The notes: generated by a model from the sequence alone, not told the origin. A stretch of DNA of 64,000 nt from Dryocosmus kuriphilus (GCA_038277395.1 CM076189.1:81085421-81149420), one strand, 5' to 3'; shown: positions 22,832-34,700, counted from the first letter of the stretch. A program made the numbers and translations.

Positions 22832-24599
22832 CAGGGTGGCACAAAAGAATGGAAACCCCCGAAAAACTCATCAGGAATTAATTTTTTTTGAAAAATATTA
22901 AGTACAACTGTTTTAGGATTTTTCGCTGGCTATTCAATGGTGACTTCTGCTTGACCTTGAACATGACCTTGAAGCTTATATCAAGGTCAAATTCAAATTT
23001 TTTATTGGGAAGACCCATTTTTCGTTGCGGATTTGGAAGCAGCAGGAAATTTTACGTGCAAGTATGACCTATCCCATGTCCTTTACTATGAAATTCAAGG
23101 TCATTCGAAGTTCAAACTTGTTATTTCAAATGGGAACACCTTTCAATTTTTTTAACGGGAAGGCCGATTTTTTATTGCGGATTTGGAAAGAGCAGGAAAT
23201 TTTACGTTCAATCATGATCTTGACCATGTCCTTGACCATGAATTTCAAGGTCATTCCAAAACAAAATTGTTTTTTCAAATGGGAACACCTTTCAATTTTT
23301 TTAACGGGAAGGCTGATTTTTTATTGCGGATTTGGAAAGAGCAGGAAATTTTACGTTCAATCATGACCTTGACCATCTCCTTGACCATGAATTTCAAGGT
23401 CAATCCAAGGACAAAATTGTTTTTTCAAATGGGAACCCCTATTTTCCATTGTGGCTGTAGCCAAAGCAGGACATTTTAACTTCCAGTTTAATCTCGACCA
23501 TGACCTTCAAGGTCATTACAAGGTCAAGCTTGTTTTTCCAATTGGGAACTCCCTTTTTTTTTGCGGATTTGGAAAGAGCAGGGAATGTTACCTTCAAGTG
23601 CGACTTTATCCATAAGCATGCTCTCGGCCTTGAACCAGGATTTCAAGGTCAATTTAAAAAGATTTTTTCAAGAATTTTGAAAAATTACGGTCACTATTAT
23701 GTACCTCCTAGCGATCCCAGGCAGTTGAGGCAAGGCTAACGATCCCGGCCAGTTAATGCAAGGCTAACGATCCCAATCAGTTAAAGCAAGGAGATGGACA
23801 GTCTAGTTAAGCCAAGGCCATGCCTTAACTGGCCGGGATCGTTAGCCTCGCTTTAACTGACTGGGATCACTCTGAGGTACCCTACAGTGGCTGGAAATTT
23901 TCAAAGTTCTTGAAAAAAACTTTTTAAAATGACACTGAAAGCCTGGTTCAAGGCCAAGAGCATGATTATGGATAAATTCACACTTGAAGGTAAAATTTCC
24001 TGCTTTTTCCAAATACGCAATAAAAAATGGGGGTTCCCATTTGGAAAAACAAGCTTGATCTTGGAATAACCTTGAAAGACATGTTCAAGGTTAAACTTAA
24101 AGATTAAATTTCCTGCTCTTTCCACATCCACAATGAAAAATAGAGGTTCCCATGTGAAAAATTAAGTTTGAACTTGGAATGACCTCGAAGTTTATGGTCA
24201 AGGACATGATCAAATTCATACTTGAACGTAAAATTTCCTGCTCTTTCCAAATCTGCAATATAAAGTGGGGCTTCACATTTAAAAATTGAAAGGGGTACCC
24301 ATTTGAAGAAGCAAGTTTGATCTTGGAATGACCTTGAAGTTCACGGTCAAGAACATGGTCAAAGACATAATTGAACGTAGAATTTTTTGCTCTTTCCAAA
24401 TCCGCAATAAAAAATGGGGCTTTCCATTTAAGGAATTCAATTTGACCTTCATATGGCCTTCAATGTCGTTTTTAAGGTCAAACAGATGTCGCCGTTGAAT
24501 AGACAGGGAAAAATGCTAAACTTTTGTATTTAATATTTATAAAAAAAGATTCATTTTTAATGAGTTTTTTCAGGGGTTTTGCTACCTTTGGCCCACCTG
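22832..24599. mobile_element. Non-autonomous foldback Tc1/mariner-type element
   Basis: Ends CAGGGTGGCACAAA and its inverted partner (TTTGGCCCACCTG), flanked by TA on both sides, fit the Tc1/mariner superfamily. It shares these ends with the transposase-bearing element at 55862-58501. No transposase is present. Each half consists of diverged repeats of about 120 bp (TTGGAAAGAGCAGGAAATTT, TTTCAAATGGGAAC, TGACCTTGACCATG), direct in the left half and inverted in the right. The centre near 23790 is a GATCCCGGCCAGTTAA-type palindrome. Many copies of TCAAGGTCA occur. Confidence 0.8.
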
Positions 24600-25564
24600 T
24601 ATAGAACCTTAAAAAAATGTATTAATATTTTTTAGAACTTTTCGATTTTTTTCATTATTCTGTAAGCAGAATTTATCTAGTACGTTAGGATTTCGACCTA
24701 TTCTAATGCAAAAGTGTCAAAATCACAGTTTCCTGATCATACCATATTTCCCATGAAACAATCTACGGAAAGGAGCATACATGGTTTCTGATATGGTCAA
24801 ATATTTACAACTGTAGTACCTTTTATATCAAGAAATTCCATTTTCTGAGGTACTTAAGCACCAAACGTTTCATCAGACTGCTTGCCTCAGAACTCTGTTT
24901 TAAAGCGATTTTCGTGTCGCTACTTACGAATTTTGAGGCTGGGTAGTGGGGATGGATTCATGAGAATCGGAACAAGAATTCATAAAGTACACAAGAATAA
25001 GTCAGGTACATGGAACGTGTACTTGAAACACTACCTAACATACAAAGAATGAGAGATACAACGGAAGACAGAAGAGATAGCCAAAGGAGAAGGGAGCAAA
25101 GGAAGTACATTAGGTTAGGGTATCAAATATCTGCATACAAGAGGAGTAGCGTGGATGGAATGAAGAGAATGAAAAATTAGAGAAGACAGATAGATGGCTT
25201 TATTAGTAAGAAGAATAGGCGGAAAGTGAATTTATGAAGGCAAGGGTAAAAGAAAAAAAAGAGAGGAAAGGACAAGAAAGGGAGACAAGAAAGGGATAAA
25301 GACATTCAGATGGTTTTTGTAATGTAGAAGGAATAATGGAAGAGGATAGAGAGTTCTGGATATAAATCAAAACATTTTATATAGTAGGGTTGGCGGACAC
25401 GTGAATGAAAGGAATGGACTGAGAAAAGGCAAGAAGTATATTACCGGATATTCTTAGATGAAAAATACAAGAAGCTAAAAGAAAAAAAGAGAAGTCTAGT
25501 GCCCTTGGCTAAAAAAATGATCTTTTATAGGATAAATATTTGGGTCTATCAACAAGGGAATCTT
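24600..25564. other. Copy 3 intron 2, right part
   Basis: Non-coding. The stretch with GGTTTCTGATATGGTCAAAT and CACCAAACGTTTCATCAG recurs in intron 2 of copies 4, 5 and 6, and the following purine-rich part recurs in copy 5. Confidence 0.5.
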
Positions 25565-25720
25565 TCCATAAAAGAGTAGAGAGTCACGAAACATTAATAT
25601 GATATGTCAATCGATTTCTCTTGAAACAGAGAATCTTTTCTACGCTTGCTTCAACTGAGGAGGCGGGTCAAGAGGAGGAGGAGGAGGAGGAAGATGAGGA
25701 TCTAAGCCCCTAAAAATTAG
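25565..25720 (+). repeat. Intron 2 right arm of copy 3
   Basis: GTCACGAAACATTAATATGA, TCAATCGATTT and TTGCTTCAACTGAGGAGG, then a GAG/GAA triplet run. It is the inverted partner of 22020-22165 and lies 115 bases before exon 3. Confidence 0.65.
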
Positions 25721-25834
25721 GGGATAGGGTTTACAAAATTATTAGATTCACCGATTTGTGGGCATCCTTGATATAATGTTCATGGTAATAAATGTATGTA
25801 CTCGAAGAAATGATTCATTGATTTCTTCTTGCAG

Positions 25835-26118
25835 ATTCTCCTGTCAGAGATCAGAGGCCTTCTGCCACCGCTGCTCCTCGTGAAAGGTGCAGGTCTCCCC
25901 TTGTCAGGCTTCCTTCAGTTCAGCGACTGGGCGAGTTTGGTTACAAACGGTTTATTCCCAGAACGATTTTCAACCGGACATTCGAATTTCGAAGATACAT
26001 CTTTCCTAAAGATAATCGAATTAGAATGCAACTAGGATATCGCAAATATCCGCTTATGCTTGAGCAAGAATATATATCGTATTTTCAACAACCGACGGTG
26101 AGGTTTTCGCAACAGTGA
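25835..26118 (+). CDS. Copy 3 exon 3, open part
   Basis: From the acceptor to the premature stop. The frame keeps SPVRDQRPSATAAPRER, GEFGYKRFIPRTIFNRTFEF and YRKYPLMLEQEYI, then leaves the family frame. The next 220 bases hold the rest of the domain in another frame (LQGIYDSSGHRAKVRMSDG, then VDPRRRI). Confidence 0.6.
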
Positions 26119-26388
26119 AAAATATGGAGCGTCTTCAAGGAATATATGATTCCAGTGGACATCGGGCAAAAGTACGTATGAGCGACGGCAGGTTTGAACA
26201 AATGACCTCTGAAGAAATCTTCCATATTCCAGTAGACCCTCGCCGTAGAATCACAGACTTGTTTAAAGTTATGACTGTAAACAACAATTCTGTACAGAAT
26301 CTATACCGATCAGTTCAAACTGTAAATAATGATGATTAAGTAAAATACGAGGGATAAATCACATCAGATTTCCGGCTTTATGTCTGAA

Positions 26389-26394
26389 AATAAA
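26389..26394 (+). promoter_or_regulatory. Poly(A) signal of copy 3
   Basis: AATAAA in the conserved 3' block shared with copies 1 and 5. Confidence 0.5.
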
Positions 26395-28440
26395 TTTTCT
26401 TGATTTTGAGACTTAAGAAACTTAAATTTAAATTTTGTAAAGCAAACAAGAATTTCTTGATACTATGATCGGGCTTAGAATAAGAAAGTTTATAATTTCG
26501 TTTGAATTAATACTCTCAAATATCTCAGAAAAATTTTATTTCTTAAACTATATGCACATGATTTTTCTATAATATACTAACATCGCTTTCATAGAATTTT
26601 TGACTCATGAAAATAAGACTTGATATATAATATATATGTATCCATATATAATATTACCCTTTCCTTGGATAACTAAAATCTGTTGAATTTAAGTCGCATC
26701 ATTATTAAAAAGAGGTCACATTTTCTATTAAAAGAATAAATCTTCGGTGAAACATATTTTCAAAAAAAGAGTTAATTTTAAGACAAACAGGACTCAGACC
26801 ATTGATAAATAACACAACAACTCCAAGGGTTGAGGGTCTTTCGTCGAGCAGCTTCCGGAGTATCAGCACCTAAATATCTTCTGTGTATTTTAAAAGCCAC
26901 AATTTCGAGCTTTCAGAATTTATATTTTTGAAAAGGTGTTATCGGAATTTCCTTTCAGTTCCGTTACTACTTTAAGCAATTCCCCCAATTTCAAGGAACT
27001 TTAACGGATCTCTAGAGATTATTATCTGCTTCCACGGATTGCAGGGAATTTCGTAAGATTTAAACACACTTTAAGAGATTTTACAGGATATCAAAGATTT
27101 TCAACTATTTGCAAGATTGTCAGGGCTTTTACAGGAATTTGACTGACAACTATGGAATGGAAATTTACGAAAAAATGTCAGCTTTCAAGATTTCGATTTA
27201 TTCCACAAGGTTCTAAACTGTTCTGTGGATTTCCGTGTATTTTAAGGGTTTTAAGGTTTTTAAAGTCTTAATGGATTTTGAGGAATTTTAATAATTTGGT
27301 GTTTTTTTGGTACTTAGTTACACTTTATGCGATTTATATAAGTCTAACTGTAAAAGTCAATAAACTCTACATTATATGGGATTTTAGCAGTTTTTTACTG
27401 ATTTTCAAACACATCCCCTAATTTTAAGAAATCCTAATGGATCGCGAGAGACTGTTATCTACTTCAACACATTTCAAGGAATTTCGTAAAACTGGAAAAT
27501 ATTCGAAGGGATTTTAGAAGATTTCTAAGTATTTTCGTGAATTTTAAGGCATTTCGAATGACGTTACTAACAATTCTGGAAAGGAAATTTACGAAAAAAG
27601 CTCATTTTCAAGTTTTTCACGTATTTTGAAATATTCTTAACTTTTTCCATGAATTTCCGTGTATTTTAAGGGTTTTAGGGGTTTTGCAGATAAAGGGGAT
27701 TTTATGTATGAAGATACAAATTCACTGCAAGACACCAGCTTCATAATTTCAAATTATTATCAATGATTTAACAGTATTTGGTTTCACTAATTTAAATCTA
27801 AAGTCGATTTTTGAAGATCCGGAAGTTGCATTCTGAATATATCCAAGTACTTTATCACAATAATGGATTTTAAACAATTACTTTAGAATTTTTCATATCT
27901 TATCATTTCCAACATAATCAGTCTAATATAATAATCCAATTTTCCAAAAAATAGTTGTATTTCACACTTTTGAGCCGAAAATAAAACAGTTCAAATTTCT
28001 ACCAAAATATTTGAATTTTTAATAGAACAAAAATTAAGCTTTCAACAAAAAAAACGAATTTTTTATAATGAATATTTATATAGTTTTACAAAAAAAAAAA
28101 AAATTTTTAACAGAATTTTCAAGGAATTTTAAGAGTTTTAGAAAAACTTTAGAGGATTCTAAAGAGCTTTAAGAGCTTTTCATGCATTTCAAAAGATTTT
28201 TAATTATTTTAAGAACTTAAAGGGATTTTATAAAGATCTCTAAGTCTTTTAATAGATTTGTAGAGAGATTTCAAAATATTTAAATAGATTTTTAAAAACA
28301 TCAATCGATTTCAATATATTACAAGCTGTTCTAAGGAATTTGGAGGGATTTTAAATCATTTTAGGGAATTTTAAGCATTTGTGAAAAGATTTCAAAGTGT
28401 ATTAGTACATCTAAAAGAAACTAGTTTTTGTTCTTTGTCA
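26395..28440 (+). repeat. 3' flank module of copy 3 and TTTTAAGG-type field
   Basis: No gene. Includes the block with CCAAGGGTTGAGGGTCTTTC and GCAGCTTCCGGAGTATCAGC (26820-26870), repeated at 51565-51615 behind copy 5, and a flank shared with copies 4 and 6 (GATTTTTGAA..CCGGAA, AATAATGAATATTAAACAAT-like words). From about 28100 to 28420 it becomes the degenerate repeat field. Confidence 0.5.
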
Positions 28441-28779
28441 ACGTGTCTATTTAAATAAAATGGAGATTTTTAGTAATATTTTATTTCTCACATTCGTGTA
28501 TTTCGATGATTTCAAATGTAAGCGTAAAATATTATTACAATTATTATTATTTATAACAAATATTACATACGCATGTTCTCAAACATGTTGAATTAAAAGC
28601 TAATAATTTGAACTGTTCATTTCTACAGGTAATACTCATAAGTTTCCATATGTCACAAGAAAGAGAATTTACAAAATATTATTAAATTTCAAAAGCTTTA
28701 AAATTGAAGTGTGTAATCTAGACTTCCAAATTGTAACAAACTCATAGCTGTAGCTTTAAAAATTAAATCAGACTTCCCA

Positions 28780-28990
28780 TTCCAACAATTCTAAAGACTC
28801 TTAAGGATGTTTAAGGGATTATAACGGTGTCTAATGCATTTTAAGCGTTTAAGATATTTTAAGTGTTTTAATTAATGTTATGGGATATAAGCGACTTTAG
28901 CGGATTTATAGGGTTTAGGGGTTCGAAACAGTTTCAGGAGTTTTATGGGTTTTAAGGTTTTAAGAGGTTAAAGTATTGTAAGGTGTATCT
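28780..28990 (+). repeat. TTTTAAGG-type field at the start of copy 4 intron 1
   Basis: Short remnant of the repeat field that fills intron 1 in copies 3, 5 and 6, cut short by the retroelement insertions. Confidence 0.5.
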
Positions 28991-28999
28991 GAGATATGG

Positions 29000-29760
29000 G
29001 CTAAATTATAATTTCGAGAACAATTTCTTTTTAGCCCAGATTTCTCAACAGCCGAATGGTTTACATAGGTCGCAGAGAGATGCGGTCGATTCTCGAACGT
29101 TTAGTTCAACGTCGGAGGGATTGAGACAGAGAAATATAGTTTGCTAGGAAGGGAAAGACTCTAGAAATATCCGAAATGCTAAAACACCCTTCAACGACCC
29201 GTATCGATGCGGACACACAACGGATGCCGTATGCCAACCACCAACAAGTCGAGTGAGAAATATCTAACTATTAGGTTTCTCCTCAGGTCTATATCGATGT
29301 GGGTTCACAGGGGACGCCGTGAATCAGTTACCAGTAAACCTGTTTCTAATCTTTTACATAGGCTCTTTCTCTCCTGAACTTACAAAAAAAACTCAAACGT
29401 ACCCAATTCGGTGAAGCAGAACACAAGGGGACGCCTGTATACGACCCACAAAATGAGCAAAGTGGAGGAAGTGTATCGTTCGAGCTACTGCTCGAGAAGG
29501 ACCAACATATGCTGTCGCACTCGCCGCCTTTATAGACGCACACTTCCATATTGCTTGCGGGAAAGTGTAGCTAGCCTCGTCAGCCACCTAATATGATCGA
29601 CTGGTACCTCTGATCTGCGAGGCGTACAGCATGAGCGTACATAGTAAATTCATATATAAAAAATGTCGAGAATTACTCATTCGTAATAAGAACTTGGTAG
29701 GCAAGCAACAAAATTTACCTTACAAAATGAGAACATATTAAGAATTATCCCCTTGTACAA
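29000..29760. other. Unclassified insert in copy 4 intron 1 with diverged tandem units
   Basis: Mixed composition, unlike the host intron. Three diverged units of roughly 90-115 bp can be lined up near 29205, 29289 and 29405 (words TATCGATG, ACACAA.GGGGACGCC, CCGTATGCCAACCACC). No domain is recognisable in the short open frames. Confidence 0.35.
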
Positions 29761-29766
29761 ATCGTT

Positions 29767-29790
29767 CGGTGGCCCTGAAAAGGGCCTTTA
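29767..29790 (-). promoter_or_regulatory. Histone-type 3' stem-loop
   Basis: Read on the - strand: AAA GGCCCT TTTC AGGGCC ACCGAA. This is a 6-bp stem with a 4-base loop and the flanks expected of the replication-dependent histone mRNA 3' end (GGYYYT-TTYH-ARRRCC, AC-rich 3' side), the site bound by stem-loop-binding protein. No intact histone frame lies upstream on that strand. A weak, uncertain resemblance to a histone H4 end (RGV..., GFG) is seen near 29900-30010. Confidence 0.5.
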
Positions 29791-30240
29791 TAATGCTCCC
29801 CTCAAATTAAAAAAAAGAGGGGATATGTACAATTGTGATTTATTTGAATGACTCCTCCTTTTTTTAATTTGATAATGTGCGCCTTCGGTGCGGAACGTTT
29901 CCCCGAATCCATCTAACCGTGGATGTTGGTCCTAATGATTGGATCCCTGCAGCGAGTCATTGCTGCCTCCTTTGCGTGCATTATAGCTTACGAGTTCTTC
30001 AACGCCCCTCAGAGATCTTATTGAGAGTGCAGGTTTGCGATCCTTTGGAGATAGGCACTCTTTATTCTTTCTTTAATCCCAGCACATCATTCCATGGTAG
30101 CACAAACTCGTTCACTGCTACTGCTGTTATGCCGGCTGGCTTTTCATTTTTCTCATGTTCGAGAGAAGGAGTCAGGGCAATAATCATTGACATGCCTACG
30201 GTGACTGTGCTCGCCGTCTTATTCTGTTCTTCTTTTTCTT
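29791..30240 (-). other. Unclassified sequence behind the CR1-like LINE
   Basis: More GC-balanced than its surroundings. The - strand frame at 30062-30259 is not recognised. It could be the LINE 3' region or part of an unrelated insert. Confidence 0.3.
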
Positions 30241-30398
30241 GAGGAGAGGTAAGGTCCATGGGATTCCATGGTATCTGACCCGAATCCTGAGCAATATTAG
30301 AATAGGAAAGATAATAGGAAGGGCAAGTTTAAGCATTTTGATAGATATTCCATCGGGTCCAAGGGCATTCGATTTGATTTCAAGGATCTTTTCTAGAA

Positions 30399-31667
30399 TT
30401 ATTTCAAGTGTGATATCCTCAAAAAAAGGTCAGAGTCATTAAATGTTGAATTAAGTGAGAGAGAGGAAGATGATGTGGATAGGTCTATAACTGGTAATGC
30501 AGAAAATGTCTTTAGAAAGTCATTAGGCGGGAAATTACTATCTGTCGGTTCGATCTTCGGAGGGATAATGTGTAAAAGTCTAAGAGAATGGCAAATGTCC
30601 TCTTTTATGTCCTTATTTGCAATCTCATTATATTTGTACTGATTAAGTGCATCTCTGACCTTAGTCTGAACTAGGTTCCTGAATTTACGATATAAAGCTT
30701 GAATTTTACTGCTTTTTGTTCGTTGCGCAAGTCTGCGCTTGCTATCACGTTCTTTCATCAAGTTTTTAATTTCAGGTGTGATCCAGGGGGCAGCTTTACT
30801 AAATTTTTGTTTAGGAACATGGTGCGGAGCAAATTTGTTGAATGCTGAGACTAGGTAATTAATCAGAGCGTCAATTTTATTATTTATATCTGTCTCTAGT
30901 AATATTTTTTCCCAATCCAGTGTCAGTAGATATTCGTGGAAAGAGCTTTCATCAATATTGGTGAGTTTCCTCACCTCTCTAAGGGTTTGTTTAGAGACTG
31001 TATTGTAAGCGAATTTAAATTCAATGTTAATCAAATCATGATTGGAGAGAAATGGGATTGCATGTTGTGAGTATGAGACAACATTATCAATATCGTCTAC
31101 AATTATCAAGTCGATACGAGTACTGGAATGATCGGTATGATGGGTGGAATCGTGAGGTACTATCCACAGACCCGAAGAATGTACCATAGATGTTAGGTAC
31201 TTAGTTTGATTGGAAGGGCGATCTAAATTAGTGTTAAAGTCTCCAGCAATGATAATGCTCTTAAGGTTAGGGATATGGGAGAAAATTGCGGATTCAAGCT
31301 CAGTGCCATAAGAGGCATTAGGTGGTTTATAAACTACTCCTAAGAGAAGGCTGTCAGATGACAAAGTAACTTCTACAAGGAGAAATTCAGTCGAGGAGTA
31401 AGAAGACATTGGGCTTACTTCAAACAAAGCTCCTCTCACACTTTCATGCAGATAAAGACAAACTTCACCGCCCCTTCTTTCGTCTCTGTCTCTTCGAAAG
31501 AGCGAATAGTTGTCAATTGCGACCATACTAGAGGGGATATTAGGTGTTAGTCAGGTCTCAGAGACAGCAATAAATATGATAGAAACATGTATTGAAAAAA
31601 TTCTTGAATTCTAGAATATGTGCAAAGAGAGACTGAGGATTGACATAGCAGATGTTTAAAATATCCA
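30399..31667 (-). pseudogene. CR1-like LINE ORF2: APE endonuclease
   Basis: Open from 31526 to 30399 (375 codons). Upstream the same frame continues through a single TGA at 31553-31551, standing where the family has Trp (SETWLTP reads SET-stop-LTP). Catalytic landmarks are IIIAGDFNTNLDRP (Asp/Asn pair), STRIDLIIVDD and LSNHDLI, where the canonical SDH has become SNH. The C-terminal third is the linker to the reverse transcriptase (KAAPWITPEIKNLMKERD). In an active element it nicks target DNA. The SNH change and the nonsense codon suggest a dead but fairly recent copy. Confidence 0.75.
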
Positions 31668-32249
31668 TGAATATATTGAGACAAAAAGTTTACTCAAATA
31701 CAATTCAAAGCAAAAGATGCACGTATATTGACCGAGAAAATGAACCATAGTGATGCCCCCTACTAAATGAATATAATACACGTAAAAAAATGCAGGTATG
31801 CAGACAAATAAAATGCAAACAAGATAATTAACAAATTTGAAAACCGTCACGCAAATCACTAGATAAATACATATCATGAGTTTGCACAATATAGTAAATC
31901 TATATCCGGTTATCGAAAGAACTGTATCTATTAAAATATGATTATAAAAATTATGGTATCCAAAACACATTAATAATTTTGATAATATGCATTTATACTC
32001 AAAGCGACCGATACCAATATAAAAAACTACTTGTTTAAGTTCAAGATCACAGCTGCTGACTACTGATACATAAGTACAAGGAGCGAAAAACTTAAAACAA
32101 TTAAAGGTATATTTACCAACAGACCTTGAGTGGCCCAAGAATAATAAAACAACACATCCTTGTGTGTAACCATTCCAAAAATAACATAATTGCTATTTGA
32201 ATCTTTCTATATGTTGCTGAAGTGACAGTTGGATCCTAGGGGTGCCATC
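31668..32249 (-). other. Spacer between LINE ORF1 and ORF2
   Basis: About 580 bp, AT-rich. The open frame 31656-32138 on the - strand is Cys/Tyr/Phe-rich and hydrophobic and resembles no domain I know. It is probably non-coding. Confidence 0.4.
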
Positions 32250-33170
32250 TTACTTTCGACAAAAAATTTTCCCACCTGCGATCCAAAGATATTTGATCTT
32301 CTTTGGTCTTCTTAAATCCAATGCAGAAGAGTAAATCCTTCGACTGAAGGGCGCCAGGGCCTCACGAATGTGAATGTAACTTCTTTCATTCTCTGGCAAA
32401 CCAAGATTGGACGTTGAGAAGTTTCTAACTGTTCTTGTCTGCTCTATGATCCTATCCCTAGCCAAATTTCGACTGAATTTTGCAATAGTGATAGGTGCAG
32501 GTATTGGATTAGATGTTGGTACCTTCCGAATGCGGTATACTTTTATGAGGCCTTCTTTAGCAAGGGGAGCTTCAATTGCCTCGGCAATCGATTCCACAAT
32601 CAAAGAAAGATCTTCTTTCGTCTCTTCAGTATTTTTAGTTGAAGAACTTTCAAGTAAACTAATTTTATGAAAATTCTCAGAAATGTCTGTTTTAGTATCC
32701 TGTAAATTAGTGTTGATAGTAGAGAACCATTGCTGCTGCTTCATTTCAAGTTCTTTAAAAAGATTTGCCATTAGTTCCTGAGCCTGGAAAGAGGCATTCC
32801 TCTATGCCTCAAAGACCGCACTGCGAATCTCTTCAGCGTATCCCGGTGGCAGGGCCTCTGCAGTGGCAGGTGCAGGAGAAATATTAGTGGGAGCAGGACT
32901 GACCACAAGATCGTTTCCGGCAGGGTCGATAGCATGGCTGGAAGTCAGCGAGGAGCTTTGGTTCAGAGAAGAAAAGGGGTCGCTAATGTCTAGCGTTTTG
33001 CAGCTCATGCAGATAAAGTCAATTTTCCCCTTTCTAAGACTCTCAAATGTCATCTTAGATAGACCAACATTGATGCAAGCTAAGTGGCTAAACACCCCAC
33101 ACATTTTACAAGAAACAGCACCCGGCACTCCTCTGGGAATTGACTTATTACACTCGGGACAGGCACCCAT
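32250..33170 (-). pseudogene. CR1-like LINE ORF1 with PHD-type zinc finger, one in-frame stop
   Basis: The ATG at 33170-33168 opens a 306-codon frame interrupted by one TAG at 32801-32799. The N-terminus GACPECNKSIPRG, CKMCGVFSHLACI and FICMSC gives a C4HC3 spacing like a PHD finger, seen in ORF1 proteins of some CR1-group elements. After the stop, a coiled-coil-like stretch (FKELEMKQQQWFSTI) leads to IAKFSRNLARDRIIEQ and a basic end (RRPKKIKYLWIAGGKIFCRK). ORF1 proteins of this type bind the element RNA. Confidence 0.7.
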
Positions 33171-33300
33171 TGTCAGACACAAAGCTTCACGAGAGCTGAC
33201 AAACTCCAAAACTGGGAAATGACTCAGAGGCAACGATCAGCAAAAAAAGACAAATTTGAATATATATAGTTTACACTCCAGAGGCATTCACAACCACTGT

Positions 33301-33640
33301 AATATCGAACAGTGTGCCACTAAATAGCACCTAACTTGCCTCCAGAATAAAAACAGTCACGACAATCACGACATGTACGTCCCAACTCACGTCCGGCCAT
33401 CTGCCTGGGCCGTGCCTCAAGAATTTTTGCCTGGCAGTGATGTTGGGTCCACACGACCGAGTCGCTTCCAGTTTGTAACAACACGCTGTCCTGGTTCAAA
33501 AATCTTGTTTGCGTGCTTGCGTCTATGTTCTTGACTTGGCTACTAGTCAGTGTCAAAAATTGCAATTGGCGGGTATCCAGTAGGAGGTGGAAAAGCTGTG
33601 CGTAGTTAGAAAGTGATGTTTGGAGTGGGTTCATAGTGGA
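33301..33640. other. Junction sequence between LINE and gypsy element
   Basis: Mixed composition. The - strand frame 33320-33634 ends in CRDCRDCFYSGG and is not recognised. It may be the LINE 5' UTR. Confidence 0.3.
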
Positions 33641-33924
33641 CGATGGGCCTTACGTGTTTTCGTTTCTCTCTTTCGTCCAGTATGCTTTCAAATCGCGGGC
33701 GTGGAAGCTTCCTCGTGTTTTTCCATTTTCTGGATATGAGAGTGTATAAGTGTTGTGGCTTGATCTTCTATTCACCACATAAGTTCCTTATAGATTGCCA
33801 GGAATTTCGCTGTTCGTCCTGATATTGCGCTCGAAACGTGACATGCTTTTGCCAGGACAAGTTCAACCTCCTGGTACATAGAGTTTTCCTTTCCTCTATT
33901 AATACGTCGATTTCTCGTTTCGAT

Positions 33925-34700
33925 TTATGTTTGAATCCTCTCTTGTATGAGAATTTTTCGATTTACCGCACTGTCATTCGATCGTGATAATTGATAGACC
34001 AAGAATTTGTCCCAAAATCTCTCTGGTTTGGTACCATGCAATGCTTCATGTGGAATCATTTCTATAGTGTCGTGGTAACCTTCGTTTTTAAACCTTTCTT
34101 TCTCCTGGTGCATTTTCCCATTGTCTGCTAGTGGATTAAGTACCACGTTCAGTTAAAACTCTATTCGGTAGACCCACTGTCCCTATGAAGTTGTCTAGCT
34201 TACCAATGGCTGATTTGCACCTGGCTTTCTTTAAGGGATATAAATTTGTATACTTCGTGAAGCTATCGATCATGGCCAGTACGATTCATATTCGTAGCGT
34301 GATCGGGAAAGTGGTCCATAGAAATCGATTGAGATCAATTCCAGCGGATGCTGTGAGACAATAGTTCCTTGGTGAGTCTGCGATGCTTGTGTAGAGAATT
34401 TATTTCTTTGGCACGAGTCACACGTCCGGAGTTGATTTCGACTTAGCTTTCCGCTTTTGGATGGTAGAATGTTTCTTTAATTAGAAAATGCGTCTTTTTA
34501 GGCCAATGTTTCCGTAAGTCTCGGGGCACTCCCATGTCTTTGTAAAAAAAAGTGTTTTTGGTAGGTATACCTTTGTTGTCGTTTTTTCTCTTTTGCCTAG
34601 CACATTCTCGATACAGTATACCTTGTGCATTTTTCTCACTGCTGTAGTGTTTTCAGTGTTAGCTCCTGTACTTTTGTGTCTTTTCGTTGTTCATCCTGCA
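33925..34700 (-). pseudogene. gypsy integrase remnant
   Basis: Near 34440-34320 the - strand reads LRTCDSCQRNKFST (second half of the HHCC zinc finger) followed by HPLELISIDFYGP, which holds the first catalytic Asp. Further on, 34146-33925 encodes HEALHGTKPERFWDKFL, the usual end of the core domain. Frames change between these parts. Confidence 0.6.

Larger units (their letters stand above)
19272..26339 (+). pseudogene. Secreted-protein family, copy 3: exons 1-2 intact, exon 3 frameshifted
   Basis: Exon 1 is 19272-19329 (ATG, 19 codons plus one base, donor GTGAGT) and encodes a signal-peptide-like MEIFIHITFVAFVCFCHSI. Exon 2 is 21815-21898 (acceptor CTAG, donor GTAAGT), in phase 1, and carries LDLNIPLDSNGEP. 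Exon 3 starts at 25835 after TTCTTGCAG, also in phase 1. A 2-nt insertion at about 26070 in the codons for EYIVLS shifts the frame and ends it at TGA 26116-26118. The shortened product would be 141 residues and would lose the conserved C-terminal half. The lost part remains readable in another frame to 26339. AATAAA lies at 26389-26394. Intron 1 holds a 2.2-kb repeat field and intron 2 a foldback element. Splice sites look sound, so it may still be transcribed. Confidence 0.7.
30241..33300 (-). mobile_element. CR1/Jockey-like LINE, reverse transcriptase mostly missing
   Basis: On the - strand, ORF1 with a PHD-type zinc finger (33170-32250) is followed by a long spacer and ORF2, which starts with an APE endonuclease (about 31667-30399). 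Just after it the first reverse-transcriptase residues appear (about 30390-30300, ALGPDGISIKMLKL), but the frame is broken and the rest of the domain is absent. It lies in intron 1 of copy 4, antisense to that gene. Confidence 0.75.

Noticed and set aside
29860..30020. Histone H4 pseudogene upstream of the stem-loop
   Set aside because: A few matching residues (RGV, GFG) and an in-order HA-K segment are too weak, and the distance to the stem-loop is longer than usual for histone mRNAs. Left as a possibility only.
32863..33222. 119-codon + strand frame
   Set aside because: Shadow of LINE ORF1 on the - strand, which has a recognisable zinc finger.
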